DNA from: Oscillospiraceae bacterium
GTDB lineage: Bacteria > Bacillota > Clostridia > Oscillospirales > SIG627
Direction of reading: 5' to 3'
Assembly (NCBI GenBank): GCA_015064635.1
Contig: SVRV01000030.1
Location: 1 to 33,121 of the forward strand
Length of the DNA: 33,121 nt
The stretch's first letter is position 1. The number at the start of each line of letters is the position of its first letter. Shown here in pieces: positions 15,036 to 23,613 of the stretch. Made by a program: the position numbers and the translations under genes. The notes under the pieces were generated by a model that saw only the letters and a list, made by a program, of their open reading frames with translations, searched no databases and was not told the DNA's origin.

Positions 15036-16611
15036 AACCACCCTTTCTAACGGCAACCGCAATTTCTTCGCAGTATTTACGACAAAGCGCCTCACTTTCA
15101 CACTCCACCATAATTCGGATAAGGTTTTCTGTGCCGCTCTTTCTCAAAACTACTCTTCCCTCTCCGTGAAGCTGTTGTTCAACACCGGAAAATGCCTTTT
15201 TTACACCATCATCATTTGTGACGGCATCCTTATCCTGCACCTTTAGGTTGAGAGTGAATTGAGGAAACAGCTTTACCTCTGCGGCAAGTCCCGAAAGAGT
15301 CTCCTTTCTGTCGCAAACCTCCTCGGCAAGCATTATTGCCGTGAGTATTCCGTCTCCCGTTGTGGCATATTTTTTGATTATTATATGTCCCGATTGCTCA
15401 CCGCCAAGAGACAGATTTTTATCCTGCATACATTCGTATACAAATCTGTCCCCCACCGCCGTCCTGATGCATTTGATTCCCTTCTTTTCAAGAGAACGCT
15501 CCAGGCCGCTGTTCGACATAACAGTGGTCACAACTGTATCTCCGTTCAGCATATCTCTATCCTTCAGGCGTTTGGCAAGAATGTAGAGTATTTTGTCTCC
15601 GTCAATCACCTCTCCCTTTTCGTCAACGGCGATACATCTGTCAGCATCGCCGTCAAAGGCAAAGCCCATATCAAGATGTCCGTCCTTTACCAAGGCTGCA
15701 AGTCTTTCAATATGAGTCGAGCCGCAATCACGGTTTACATTCAAGCCGTCAGGTTCATCCCCTATAACGGTAACGGATGCCCCCAGTGCAGAGAATACTG
15801 CTTTTGCAATCATCCAGGATGCACCATTGGCACAGTCAAGTCCGATTTTTAATTTTTTATATGAATTTGAGGCAATGGATATAAGGTATCCCATATATCT
15901 GTTTCTGCCCGAAACATAGTCGGTAATGCTTCCTATTTTTTCTCTCGTTGCCAAAGGCAGGTCATCCGCAAAAATGCCGAGAGCTGACATATCTCCGTCA
16001 AGGTAAGCCTCTATCAACGAGGTTGTTTCGTCATCAAGCTTTTCACCGTAGCGGTTAATAACCTTTATACCGTTATCAAAATATGGATTGTGGGAAGCGG
16101 TTATCATTATGCCGCAGTCAAATTCCTCACCCGACGTCACATAGGATACGCTGGGAGTAGTGGTAACGTGAAGCATATATGCATCCGCACCCGATGCGGT
16201 GATACCTGCCACGACCGAATACTCCAGCATATAGCTTGACCGCCTTGTATCCTTTCCCACAACGATTCTTGCACGTGAGGAATTCTGCCGTGAATAATAC
16301 CAGCCGAGAAATCTGCCGATTTTATAGGCGTGCATAGAGGTTAATTCAATATTGCTTTCTCCTCTGAAGCCGTCTGTTCCGAAATATTTATTCTTCTTTG
16401 TGCTCTTCAAAGGATTTTTATCCTTTAAAAGCTCGTCTGTGCTTATGCCGAAAATTTCCGAAAGCAAGACCACTTTGTCAAGTTGAGGAAGTGCCTGCCC
16501 TATTTCCCATTTCGAAACGGACTGCCTTGAAACCGATACTCTTTCGGCAAGCTCCTCTTGAGACATCCCCGCACGAATGCGAAGCTGTGTTATTTTTTCC
16601 GATAGTGTCAT
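15022..16611 (-). CDS. glmM: XRE-HTH/phosphoglucosamine mutase fusion
   Basis: A 529-aa continuous fusion. Residues 4-62 are a complete Cro/C1-type helix-turn-helix ([20 protein letters not shown]; recognition helix SRQSVSKWE at about 28-36), then a short Lys-rich linker, then a full GlmM from [10 protein letters not shown] (75-84). Catalytic TASHNP (Ser173), metal loop DGDADR (320-325), sugar loop GEQSGH (404-409) and phosphate site RKSGTE (490-495) are all intact. The enzyme part interconverts GlcN-6-P and GlcN-1-P for UDP-GlcNAc and peptidoglycan. The ATG at 16611 has AAAGGAG at a 7-base distance and is a normal HTH-protein start, so the fusion is genuine within this reading. GlmM normally has about 450 residues and no HTH. 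It probably both senses or uses hexosamine phosphate and binds DNA; the DNA role is inference. Confidence 0.93.
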   Translation of the reverse strand: MTLSEKITQLRIRAGMSQEELAERVSVSRQSVSKWEIGQALPQLDKVVLLSEIFGISTDELLKDKNPLKSTKKNKYFGTDGFRGESNIELTSMHAYKIGRFLGWYYSRQNSSRARIVVGKDTRRSSYMLEYSVVAGITASGADAYMLHVTTTPSVSYVTSGEEFDCGIMITASHNPYFDNGIKVINRYGEKLDDETTSLIEAYLDGDMSALGIFADDLPLATREKIGSITDYVSGRNRYMGYLISIASNSYKKLKIGLDCANGASWMIAKAVFSALGASVTVIGDEPDGLNVNRDCGSTHIERLAALVKDGHLDMGFAFDGDADRCIAVDEKGEVIDGDKILYILAKRLKDRDMLNGDTVVTTVMSNSGLERSLEKKGIKCIRTAVGDRFVYECMQDKNLSLGGEQSGHIIIKKYATTGDGILTAIMLAEEVCDRKETLSGLAAEVKLFPQFTLNLKVQDKDAVTNDDGVKKAFSGVEQQLHGEGRVVLRKSGTENLIRIMVECESEALCRKYCEEIAVAVRKGGYVVG

Positions 16612-16637
16612 ATATCTGCTCCTTTCAATCACATTAT

Positions 16638-16665
16638 ATTATAATGCATTATTTTGTATTATCAA
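16638..16665 (-). promoter_or_regulatory. glmM-fusion promoter overlapped by palindrome
   Basis: Minus-strand -35 TTGATA (16665-16660), 16-base spacer, -10 TATAAT (16643-16638). The perfect 12-bp palindrome ATAATGCATTAT (16641-16652) overlaps the -10 box and spacer: a plausible operator for the HTH of the downstream fusion protein. Confidence 0.6.
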
Positions 16666-16845
16666 CCAACTTCAATATATTTTTTTGGCAACCGCAGGTT
16701 GCGGGAGACCGCTTTTTACTTTACTTGCCGAAAAAGCTTTTCCCGATTGCTTTTTTTGACATTATTCTTTACCGGCATCAGTATAAAATAAGTCATAAAC
16801 TCACGACGTTTGAATAAAATGAAGTAAAAACATTGGAGGCATAAT

Positions 16846-17763
16846 ATGAACGATAAACACTATTTTCCCGAAGGAATGTTAATAAAAAGCGCCGCTAACA
16901 GACTTGCTATGTCAAGCATATCGGCACTGGACGAGGCAAGGAGCAGCGGAAAGATTCTTGAAGCCACCGTAAATATGTGCGGTGAGGGCTTTGACTTATA
17001 TCTGGACCTTGGAGTGTGCAAGGGAATTATTCCACGTGAAGAGGTTGCCTGGAGTGAGGACGGCTCTCTCCCACGTGATATTGCCATCATAACACGTGTG
17101 GGCAAAGCGGTTTCCTTTGTGGTGGAATCAATAACAAAGGACGACAGCGGTGTGACAGTCGCCTACCTCTCAAGGAGAAGAGCGCAGGAGGAATGTATAA
17201 AAAACTATTTGAACAAGCTGGCAATCGGGGATATAATAGATGCAAGAATCACTCATTTCGAGCCCTTTGGAGCCTTCTGCGATATAGGGTGCGGCGTAAT
17301 ATCTCTTTTGTCAATCGACTCTATATCCGTTTCGAGAATATCACATCCAAGTGACAGATTTACGGTGGGACAGGTAATCAAGGCGTGCATAAAATCAAGA
17401 GAAGAGGCACTCCCCGTAAGAGGTAACATATCAAACGGACGTCTTTCGCTTTCCCATAAGGAATTACTTGGCACATGGGAGGAAAATGCAAATCGCTTCA
17501 AGGTAGGACAAACAGTGGCAGGCGTAATACGCAGCATTGAAAACTACGGTGTGTTTGTAGAGCTTGCTCCAAACCTTGCGGGTCTTGCCGAGTGGAAGGA
17601 GGACGTAGAAGTAGGACAAATAGCCTCGGTCTACATAAAGAATATTATTCCGCAAAAGATGAAGGTAAAGCTTGTCATAGTAGACAGCTTTTCAACCGAC
17701 AGACATTTTATTAAAAACGAATATTATATCACCAGCGGAAACGTGGCAAATTGGGTATATTGA
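16846..17763 (+). CDS. Three-S1-domain RNA-binding protein
   Basis: A 305-aa protein with three S1/OB-fold-like units: about 35-112 (divergent, DLYLDLGVCKGIIPREEV), 126-206 (GDIIDARITHFEPFGAFCDIG) and 219-281 (GQTVAGVIRSIENYGVFVEL). The FGAF and YGVF motifs are the classical S1 RNA-binding strands. It resembles the shortened ribosomal-protein-S1-like proteins of Clostridia and may help translation of some mRNAs or bind RNA generally. The start has TTGGAGG 7 bases upstream. A possible promoter (TTGACA at 16756 and TATAAA at 16782) has an unusual 20-base spacer, so I do not assign it. Followed by a strong terminator. Confidence 0.83.
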   Translation: MNDKHYFPEGMLIKSAANRLAMSSISALDEARSSGKILEATVNMCGEGFDLYLDLGVCKGIIPREEVAWSEDGSLPRDIAIITRVGKAVSFVVESITKDDSGVTVAYLSRRRAQEECIKNYLNKLAIGDIIDARITHFEPFGAFCDIGCGVISLLSIDSISVSRISHPSDRFTVGQVIKACIKSREEALPVRGNISNGRLSLSHKELLGTWEENANRFKVGQTVAGVIRSIENYGVFVELAPNLAGLAEWKEDVEVGQIASVYIKNIIPQKMKVKLVIVDSFSTDRHFIKNEYYITSGNVANWVY

Positions 17764-17769
17764 ATGTGG

Positions 17770-17804
17770 ATTCAAGGAGTGTTTATCACTCCTTGAATTT
17801 TTTT
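17770..17804 (+). terminator. Terminator of S1-domain gene
   Basis: A 12-bp perfect stem ATTCAAGGAGTG/CACTCCTTGAAT, loop TTTAT, then a T-run. Its right arm doubles as the -35 region of the next promoter. Confidence 0.93.
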
Positions 17805-17821
17805 GAGTTATATGCTATACT
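17793..17821 (+). promoter_or_regulatory. Promoter of mtaB, overlapping upstream terminator
   Basis: -35 TTGAAT (17793-17798, inside the terminator's 3' arm), 17-base spacer, -10 TATACT (17816-17821). Confidence 0.6.
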
Positions 17822-17866
17822 GAAGAAAAAGATTGATTTTTGAACATTACAAAAAGGATACAACAA

Positions 17867-19132
17867 ATGAAAATCGGACTTATGACACTTGGCTGTCGGG
17901 TAAACCAGTACGAATCCGATGCCATTGCCGAAAAGCTTGAAAAAAAGGGGTACAGCGTAGTAGATTTTGAAGACAACTGCGATGCTTACATAATAAACAC
18001 CTGCACTGTTACATCCGAAAGCGACTCAAAATGCAAAAAAGCCATAAGACGTGCTGTAAGGTACGGTGCTCCCGTGGCAGTTATAGGCTGTTTTGTACAG
18101 GGTGCAGATAACGTTGAGGAATTCAATCACGTAACCTATCTTGGCGGAAACATAAATAAGGGTGAAGTTGCCAACCGAATCGAAGCTATAATCCGCGGTG
18201 AAAAAGCAGATATGCGACACTCTATGTCGGGTGCCTCTTACGAAAACCTTGAAATATCAAAAAGAAAATATGTCAAGGCATATGTTAAAATAGAGGACGG
18301 ATGCAACAATTTTTGTTCATACTGCTATATTCCTTTTGTGCGTGGGCGTGTACGTTCAAGAGAAGAAAATGATATACTCTCAGAAATAAAAAGGCTTAAA
18401 AGCTCGGGGTATCGGGAAATAATATTAACGGGAATCGAAACCTCTGCCTTTGGTGAAGATAGAGGAGAAAGAGATGCTTTGTGCAAGCTTGTGGAAAGGA
18501 TTCAAAGTGAGAGCCCAGTTGAACGTCTTCGTTTCGGCTCACTCCGTCCTTCATTTTTTACTCCCGAAAATTTGAATATTCTTTCCTCGGTAGGCGGGGT
18601 TATGCCGCACTTTCATCTGTCTGTACAAAGTGCCTCCGACAGTATACTAAAAGCGATGAAAAGAGATTATACCTCTCGTGACCTTTATACTGCAGTGGAA
18701 AACATAAGAAAATTCTTTCCCGATGCAAATTTGTCCTGCGATATGATATGCGGATTTCCCGGCGAAACGGAAGACGACTTCAAGGAAAGTCTTGATTTTA
18801 TTGACAAGGCTGATATTCTTCATACTCACGTTTTCCCATATTCCGAGAGAAAGGGTACAAAGGCGGCAGCTATGACATGTCAGCTTCCAAACGCTCTGCG
18901 TCACACAAGAGCGGCAGAGATGACAAGGGTGGCATCTCTTGTGCACAGGAGAATATTTCAGCAAAATTTGGGAAAAGAGTATAATGTGCTCGCCGAGTTT
19001 TTCAAAAACGGCAAGATGCTGGGGTATACGGAAAATTTCATCAACCTCAGATTCACTCCTCCCGTCGGCTGTAACAAAGGCGACATAATAAAAATAAAAA
19101 TTGATAAAGATATGGACAACACTAACAGATAA
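17867..19132 (+). CDS. mtaB: tRNA t6A37 methylthiotransferase
   Basis: A 421-aa radical SAM methylthiotransferase that converts t6A37 to ms2t6A37 in ANN-decoding tRNAs. N-terminal MTTase domain with three cysteines for the auxiliary 4Fe-4S cluster (C10 in MTLGCRVNQYE, C46 in NTCTVT, C75 in VIGCF); radical SAM cluster C146, C150, C153 in DGCNNFCSYCYIP; C-terminal TRAM-like RNA-binding tail. MTLGCRVNQYE and VRGRVRSR mark the MtaB subgroup and not MiaB or RimO. I use the ATG at 17867 because MKIGLMTLGC is the standard N-terminus and AAGGA lies 8 bases upstream; an in-frame TTG at 17840 is less likely. Confidence 0.95.
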   Translation: MKIGLMTLGCRVNQYESDAIAEKLEKKGYSVVDFEDNCDAYIINTCTVTSESDSKCKKAIRRAVRYGAPVAVIGCFVQGADNVEEFNHVTYLGGNINKGEVANRIEAIIRGEKADMRHSMSGASYENLEISKRKYVKAYVKIEDGCNNFCSYCYIPFVRGRVRSREENDILSEIKRLKSSGYREIILTGIETSAFGEDRGERDALCKLVERIQSESPVERLRFGSLRPSFFTPENLNILSSVGGVMPHFHLSVQSASDSILKAMKRDYTSRDLYTAVENIRKFFPDANLSCDMICGFPGETEDDFKESLDFIDKADILHTHVFPYSERKGTKAAAMTCQLPNALRHTRAAEMTRVASLVHRRIFQQNLGKEYNVLAEFFKNGKMLGYTENFINLRFTPPVGCNKGDIIKIKIDKDMDNTNR

Positions 19133-19283
19133 AAAATTAACAAATTCATAAACACTTTTGCAAAACAATTTGGTAAAATATAGTAAAGTTAAATTTTGTT
19201 AATAATTGAAATATGAACAAAATTATCAAGAATACAAAAAACCCACTTAAAATAAGGGGCTTTAGAAAGGAATGTAATAAATT

Positions 19284-19970
19284 ATGTCTACAAAAATTCT
19301 TGTAATCGACGACGATCCTAATATCTGCGAGCTATTAAAAATTTTTCTCGAAAACGAAAACTATAAGGTGAAGAGCGCAGGAGACGGTGCCGAAGGAATT
19401 GCGGCATTCAAGGCATATGAGCCCGACCTTGTTCTCCTCGACATAATGCTTCCCAAAAAGGACGGCTGGCAGGTGTGCCGCGAAATACGTGAAATGTCTC
19501 AAAAGCCTATCATTATGATAACTGCAAAGGGTGAAGTGTTTGACAAGGTGCTCGGTCTTGAGCTCGGTGCCGACGACTTTATTGTAAAGCCGTTTGACGC
19601 CAAGGAGGTTTCCGCCCGTGTTAAGGCAGTACTTCGCCGTTACACAGCCCACAACCGTACCGACGAGGACGAAGTGGTTAAGTTTGAAAACATCGAAATA
19701 AGCCTCAGAAAGTATGAGCTCAAGCTCAACGGAAAGGCAATTGATATTCCTCCCAAGGAGCTCGAATTGCTTTATTTCCTCTCCTCCAACTACAACAGAG
19801 TATTTACCCGTGACCAGCTTCTTGACAAGGTATGGGGATTTGATTATCTGGGAGATTCAAGAACAGTTGACGTTCACGTAAAAAGACTCCGTGAAAAGCT
19901 TGAGGGTGTCAGCGACAAATGGAATCTCAAGACCGTATGGGGTGTGGGATACAAATTTGAGCTTCTGTAA
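19284..19970 (+). CDS. OmpR/PhoB-family response regulator
   Basis: A 228-aa two-component regulator. Receiver domain (1-120) with acidic pocket D9-D11, phosphoacceptor D53 in LVLLDIMLP, T80 and K102 in DDFIVKPFD. Winged-helix DNA-binding domain (about 130-228) with the family's conserved ELLYFLSSNYNRVFTRDQLL and DSRTVDVHVKRLREKL. It sits 15 bp before its partner kinase and is surely cotranscribed. AAAGGAA is present but about 10 bases from the ATG. The 150-bp gap upstream is A+T-rich, with no promoter I would trust. The regulon is unknown. It resembles PhoP/PhoB/YycF-type regulators of Firmicutes. Confidence 0.95.
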   Translation: MSTKILVIDDDPNICELLKIFLENENYKVKSAGDGAEGIAAFKAYEPDLVLLDIMLPKKDGWQVCREIREMSQKPIIMITAKGEVFDKVLGLELGADDFIVKPFDAKEVSARVKAVLRRYTAHNRTDEDEVVKFENIEISLRKYELKLNGKAIDIPPKELELLYFLSSNYNRVFTRDQLLDKVWGFDYLGDSRTVDVHVKRLREKLEGVSDKWNLKTVWGVGYKFELL

Positions 19971-19985
19971 AAAGAGAGGCTGAAA

Positions 19986-21470
19986 ATGTGCAAGAACATA
20001 TTCAGTAAATATATACTCACCTTCATGATAATCGTTGTTATATCGTTTCTTGTACTCAGTCTTATCGTTTCTTCGCTTATAGGAAATTATACCGCTGAGG
20101 CAAAGAAGACGGTAATGAATAATACTGCACAAGGTATTTTCTCATCACTCAACGGAATTATGTCAATGAGTAAAATGCCTCTTGAAGCCACAATAATGAT
20201 CGACAACGGCTATATATTAGACTTTATAAACAAAAACGCAACAAGCAGTGATTCCATAATATTTATAACCGACCATAACGGTAAGGTTATACTGCTCAGC
20301 GACAACGGAAAAGGAATCGTCCCGGAGAGAATAGATGCATCTCTCGTTGAAGCCTATCTTGAAGAGGATTATCTCTATTCCGACCTTGAAGGTGTGTTTG
20401 ACACACGTTATATAAACGTTATCCGTCCCGTAAACCTTTTTCCCGCAGGAAAAATGGACTATGATGCCGAAGCAAATTCGGGTGCTATATTTATCTGCTC
20501 CGAAAACACAAACTTCATTTTCGAAAAGCTCGGCTCCACAATGATAATGACGCTTATATGGATATTTGCCTTCTCGCTTATTGCAGTATACTTCATAAGC
20601 GAAAGAATATCCCGCCCGCTCAAGGAAATGAGCTACGCCGCAAAAAGCTTTGCTCAGGGTAAATTCAATGTGCGAGTTCCCGTGAGAGGAAACGACGAGG
20701 TGGCAGAGCTTGCAACAGCCTTCAACAATATGGCAGGTAGTTTGGAAAAGCTTGAAGAAAACAGAAGCATGTTTCTTTCAAACGTTTCCCATGACCTCAG
20801 AACTCCTATGACTACCATAGCAGGATTTGTTGACGGTATTATCTCGGGAGCTATTCCCCGGGACAAGGCAGATCACTATCTCCGCATCGTTTCCGACGAA
20901 ACAAAGCGCCTTGCACGCCTTGTAAATTCACTTCTTGACATAACGAGAATCCAATCGGGTGAGCGAAAGTTCACGATGACTTCATTCGATATATGTGAGC
21001 TCGCAAGACAAGTGCTTATTTCCTGCGAATCAAGAATAGATGCAAAGAAGCTTGATGTCAGCTTTGAATGTGATGACGATAACATAAACGTCATAGCCGA
21101 CAAGGATGCTATTCATCAGGTAATGTACAACCTTATAGACAATGCCGTCAAGTTTGCAAACGAGCAAGGAAATCTGTCGGTACGTCTCGTAAACAATGAC
21201 AAAAAGGTTGTTATCTCGGTCAAGAACACCGGAAACGGAATTTCAGCCGAGGATCTTCCCAGAGTATTCGACCGTTTCTACAAGTCTGACCGTTCAAGAG
21301 GACTTGACAAGAGCGGACTCGGTCTCGGTCTTTACATCTCAAAGACAATTATTGACCAGCACAGTGAAGAAATGTGGGTTAAGTCCGAGGAAAACGCTTG
21401 GTGTGAATTCACCTTCACTCTTACAAAAGCGAAGAAATCAAAAGTAAAAGAACCGAATTCAGACAATTAA
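19986..21470 (+). CDS. Sensor histidine kinase
   Basis: A 494-aa membrane kinase. TM1 about 9-33, an extracellular sensor region about 34-183 (small PAS/CACHE-like, with TDHNGKVILLSDNG), TM2 about 184-206, HAMP about 207-258 (RISRPLKEMSYAAKSFAQG), HisKA with H269 in NVSHDLRTPMTT, and a HATPase domain with the N-box LIDNAVKFA and G-boxes NTGNGI and KSGLGLGLYI. All catalytic motifs are intact. Together with the response regulator 15 bp upstream it forms a complete two-component system. The signal is unknown. A strong terminator follows. Confidence 0.95.
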   Translation: MCKNIFSKYILTFMIIVVISFLVLSLIVSSLIGNYTAEAKKTVMNNTAQGIFSSLNGIMSMSKMPLEATIMIDNGYILDFINKNATSSDSIIFITDHNGKVILLSDNGKGIVPERIDASLVEAYLEEDYLYSDLEGVFDTRYINVIRPVNLFPAGKMDYDAEANSGAIFICSENTNFIFEKLGSTMIMTLIWIFAFSLIAVYFISERISRPLKEMSYAAKSFAQGKFNVRVPVRGNDEVAELATAFNNMAGSLEKLEENRSMFLSNVSHDLRTPMTTIAGFVDGIISGAIPRDKADHYLRIVSDETKRLARLVNSLLDITRIQSGERKFTMTSFDICELARQVLISCESRIDAKKLDVSFECDDDNINVIADKDAIHQVMYNLIDNAVKFANEQGNLSVRLVNNDKKVVISVKNTGNGISAEDLPRVFDRFYKSDRSRGLDKSGLGLGLYISKTIIDQHSEEMWVKSEENAWCEFTFTLTKAKKSKVKEPNSDN

Positions 21471-21485
21471 TATTATTCTATTTGC

Positions 21486-21528
21486 AAAAATCAGCAACCG
21501 CACCTTAACGGTGGGTTGCTGATTTTTT
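21486..21528. terminator. Bidirectional terminator after histidine kinase
   Basis: An outer 14-bp stem (AAAAATCAGCAACC with its complement 21514-21527) and an inner CACC/GGTG hairpin, ending in T6. The minus-strand beta-helix gene stops at 21527-21529, directly at its edge. Confidence 0.9.
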
Positions 21529-22747
21529 ATCTGATACGAGAATCCTTATCCTGACCTGTTTCCCTTTTGTATTCTTCAAAATTCGAATAATTCTTTTGCC
21601 CAAAACGGATGAGAAGTGTTTTGCTTGCGGTGTATGTATTGTTATTCAAGGTTATCTGCGACTCGGCATCGGGAGATATTATCGAATATATTGCCGCTCC
21701 CACCGGTGCCGCCTCGAAGCAATTGTTTTCTATTACCAAGGAACCGCCCTCTGTTCCCTTCTCCATTCTCCAAAGAAATATGTGATGTCCCATAGGCTCG
21801 GGATATATTTCCGAAAATCTCGGCAGTTCTTCACCTTGCATTGCAAATCCGCAGCCTGCATTTTTGCAAATGTTACCCGAAAAGCTTGACGAAACTGGTA
21901 TTCTGTCACGGTATTCAAACGCCGCCATGCCGTAGCTGTCAAAGGTATTGTTTCGGCATATCATATTTTTGGCAGGAGTGACGATATCATGATTCCCCTG
22001 ATGAGTTACGCAGGAATCATACACTTGATAAAAGGTACAGTTTTCAATGAGTATGTCCTCACCGTACTGCCAGAACTCCACAGCATTTCCAAATCTCACC
22101 TTTGTATTCTTGTAGAACATTACGCCTCCGATATTTTCAAAGGCACAGTTCCTTATCACAACACCCTTACCTTGTCCTGCAAGTCCGTGTACTCCGCTGT
22201 TTTTAAATCGAAGTCCCTCAAAGGTGTTTCCGCTTTTTATATAGCCAAGCACTCGCTTACCGTAGTGACATATCTCAATTCTTTTATAGCACTCCGCAGG
22301 ATTCTTCTCCGAATACAAAAGAAGTTCGTATGAATCATATTCCTGAGGCTTGTTTTCGTCAATCTGTCTGCTGTCCCAGAAATCTCCCTGAAGGCTCAGC
22401 TCGTCCTTTTCCCAACGAAATGTGCCATAGCAGTCGTCAAGAACTATATTACCAACCTTACCTATGCTTTCGCCTGTGTACTTCCAGATGTTTTCTTCTG
22501 TCTCTACCCAGTTATCCCTGTTCGAGGCGTCAACAGAGCCGCAAAAAGTGGGCATATCGCCCTCTCCCCAGGCACCGTAAGTCACGCCTTCAACACTTTC
22601 AAGAGGAGCGCTATATATATTTCCTCTTTTGAAAAGAATACTGTCCCCTGATACGGGTGTGAGCTTTGTATAATCTTTTTTTGGATTGTCCGATGTCTGA
22701 CCGTTATTGGCATCGCAACCGTTAATACTGTCAATATAGTATATCAT
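21527..22747 (-). CDS. Right-handed parallel beta-helix protein
   Basis: A 406-aa protein. The start MIYYIDSINGCDANNGQTSDNP resembles the opening of secreted-type beta-helix carbohydrate-active proteins ('YVDxxxGxDxNxGxSxxxP'), and residues about 170-370 show repeated rungs (GLRFKNSGVHGL, VVIRNCAFENIGG, ILIENCTFYQVYD, MICRNNTFDSYG). No signal peptide is visible, so a cytoplasmic location is predicted, as for the GH28-like gene at 773. It may be a lyase or hydrolase for acidic glycans, but no catalytic set can be named. Its ATG overlaps the stop of the DUF2156 gene (ATGA); AAGGA lies upstream. Last gene of the glyA operon. Confidence 0.75.
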   Translation of the reverse strand: MIYYIDSINGCDANNGQTSDNPKKDYTKLTPVSGDSILFKRGNIYSAPLESVEGVTYGAWGEGDMPTFCGSVDASNRDNWVETEENIWKYTGESIGKVGNIVLDDCYGTFRWEKDELSLQGDFWDSRQIDENKPQEYDSYELLLYSEKNPAECYKRIEICHYGKRVLGYIKSGNTFEGLRFKNSGVHGLAGQGKGVVIRNCAFENIGGVMFYKNTKVRFGNAVEFWQYGEDILIENCTFYQVYDSCVTHQGNHDIVTPAKNMICRNNTFDSYGMAAFEYRDRIPVSSSFSGNICKNAGCGFAMQGEELPRFSEIYPEPMGHHIFLWRMEKGTEGGSLVIENNCFEAAPVGAAIYSIISPDAESQITLNNNTYTASKTLLIRFGQKNYSNFEEYKRETGQDKDSRIR

Positions 22748-23613
22748 TTCGCTTTTATCCTTATTTTATATTTTCTTTCAAGGCGTGTGGGATGATATGA
22801 CAGCTTTGAACGTCTGAGTCCCTCTATTCCCATATCCTCTTCACGGTTGATAAAGGTGGCAGGATTATGACGAGCAAATTCACGTACTGTCATCTGATAT
22901 GCTCCCTGAACGTCACGGCGTGCCTTTTCAATGTGTACATACAGCGTTTCGCCTATCACTTCGCCGAAAGCAAGAGAAAGGATTCTGCCTCCCGCTCGGA
23001 TAACACCGCCGGCAAGAGGAAGCTTTGAAACCCCGCCGTCAAAATACTCTTCAAGCCATCTGTGCTCGTAAATTGCCGTCCCTTCAGAGAAAGATACGTC
23101 TTGGGTAAGCTCCTTGTAAAAGTCAAAAACCTCCTGAATGTTTCGGTCATTCACTTCCTCATAGGACCAATCCGGATTTGACTGCAAAAACTTATTTATG
23201 TGGTTTCTCTGTCCCGAATAACGCTTTCCCGCAAGCTCGGCGAGGTCGGAGTGGAGATAGATATAGTCCGACCATGCATCGTCACACTCAATGCTTAAAG
23301 CTTCGTATTTTTCTGTCAGCTTCTTTACGTCCGCTTCACAAAGGGGCGAAAGGCTGACAGACTCCTCTCCCGAAACAAGCTTTTCTGCAACCGACAGAAT
23401 GTCCTTTGCCAGCGGTGCGTAGCAAAGCTCACCGTCTATATTGTGACGAAGCACAAGAGCATCATCAATTAAAGCATAGTGCGTGTCATAATACTTTTGC
23501 CATGTAAAAATAACATATGGTGTAAAATCGCAGAAATTAAAGGGGACGTCCCCGATAACCTTAGTCATCGGGGCAAGTCCCTCATAATCTACCGCTTTAA
23601 AGCTGTAATTCAT
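22744..23613 (-). CDS. DUF2156 (GNAT-fold LPG-synthase-C-like) protein
   Basis: A 289-aa protein matching the DUF2156 pattern found in the C-terminal half of lysyl-phosphatidylglycerol synthases and in stand-alone aminoacyl/acyl transferases: YEGLAPMTKVIGDVPFNFCDFTPYVIFTWQ... at the N-terminus, the GQRNHINKFLQSNPDW block near 135-150, and the closing FINREEDMGIEGLRRSKLSYHPTR-like block. Soluble: no membrane domain as in MprF. The likely role is transfer of an aminoacyl or acyl group to a lipid or peptide, which is inference. The start overlaps the mscL stop as ATGA and the end overlaps the next start as ATGA, so all three are translationally coupled. Confidence 0.82.
   Translation of the reverse strand: MNYSFKAVDYEGLAPMTKVIGDVPFNFCDFTPYVIFTWQKYYDTHYALIDDALVLRHNIDGELCYAPLAKDILSVAEKLVSGEESVSLSPLCEADVKKLTEKYEALSIECDDAWSDYIYLHSDLAELAGKRYSGQRNHINKFLQSNPDWSYEEVNDRNIQEVFDFYKELTQDVSFSEGTAIYEHRWLEEYFDGGVSKLPLAGGVIRAGGRILSLAFGEVIGETLYVHIEKARRDVQGAYQMTVREFARHNPATFINREEDMGIEGLRRSKLSYHPTRLERKYKIRIKAK

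Noticed and set aside
14379-15101. Longer start (15101) for the acetyltransferase gene
   Set aside because: It would read 80 bases back through the glmM coding region; the internal ATG at 15035 with AAAGGG fits better.
17840-17866. TTG start for mtaB at 17840
   Set aside because: The ATG at 17867 gives the standard MtaB N-terminus and has a nearer ribosome site.
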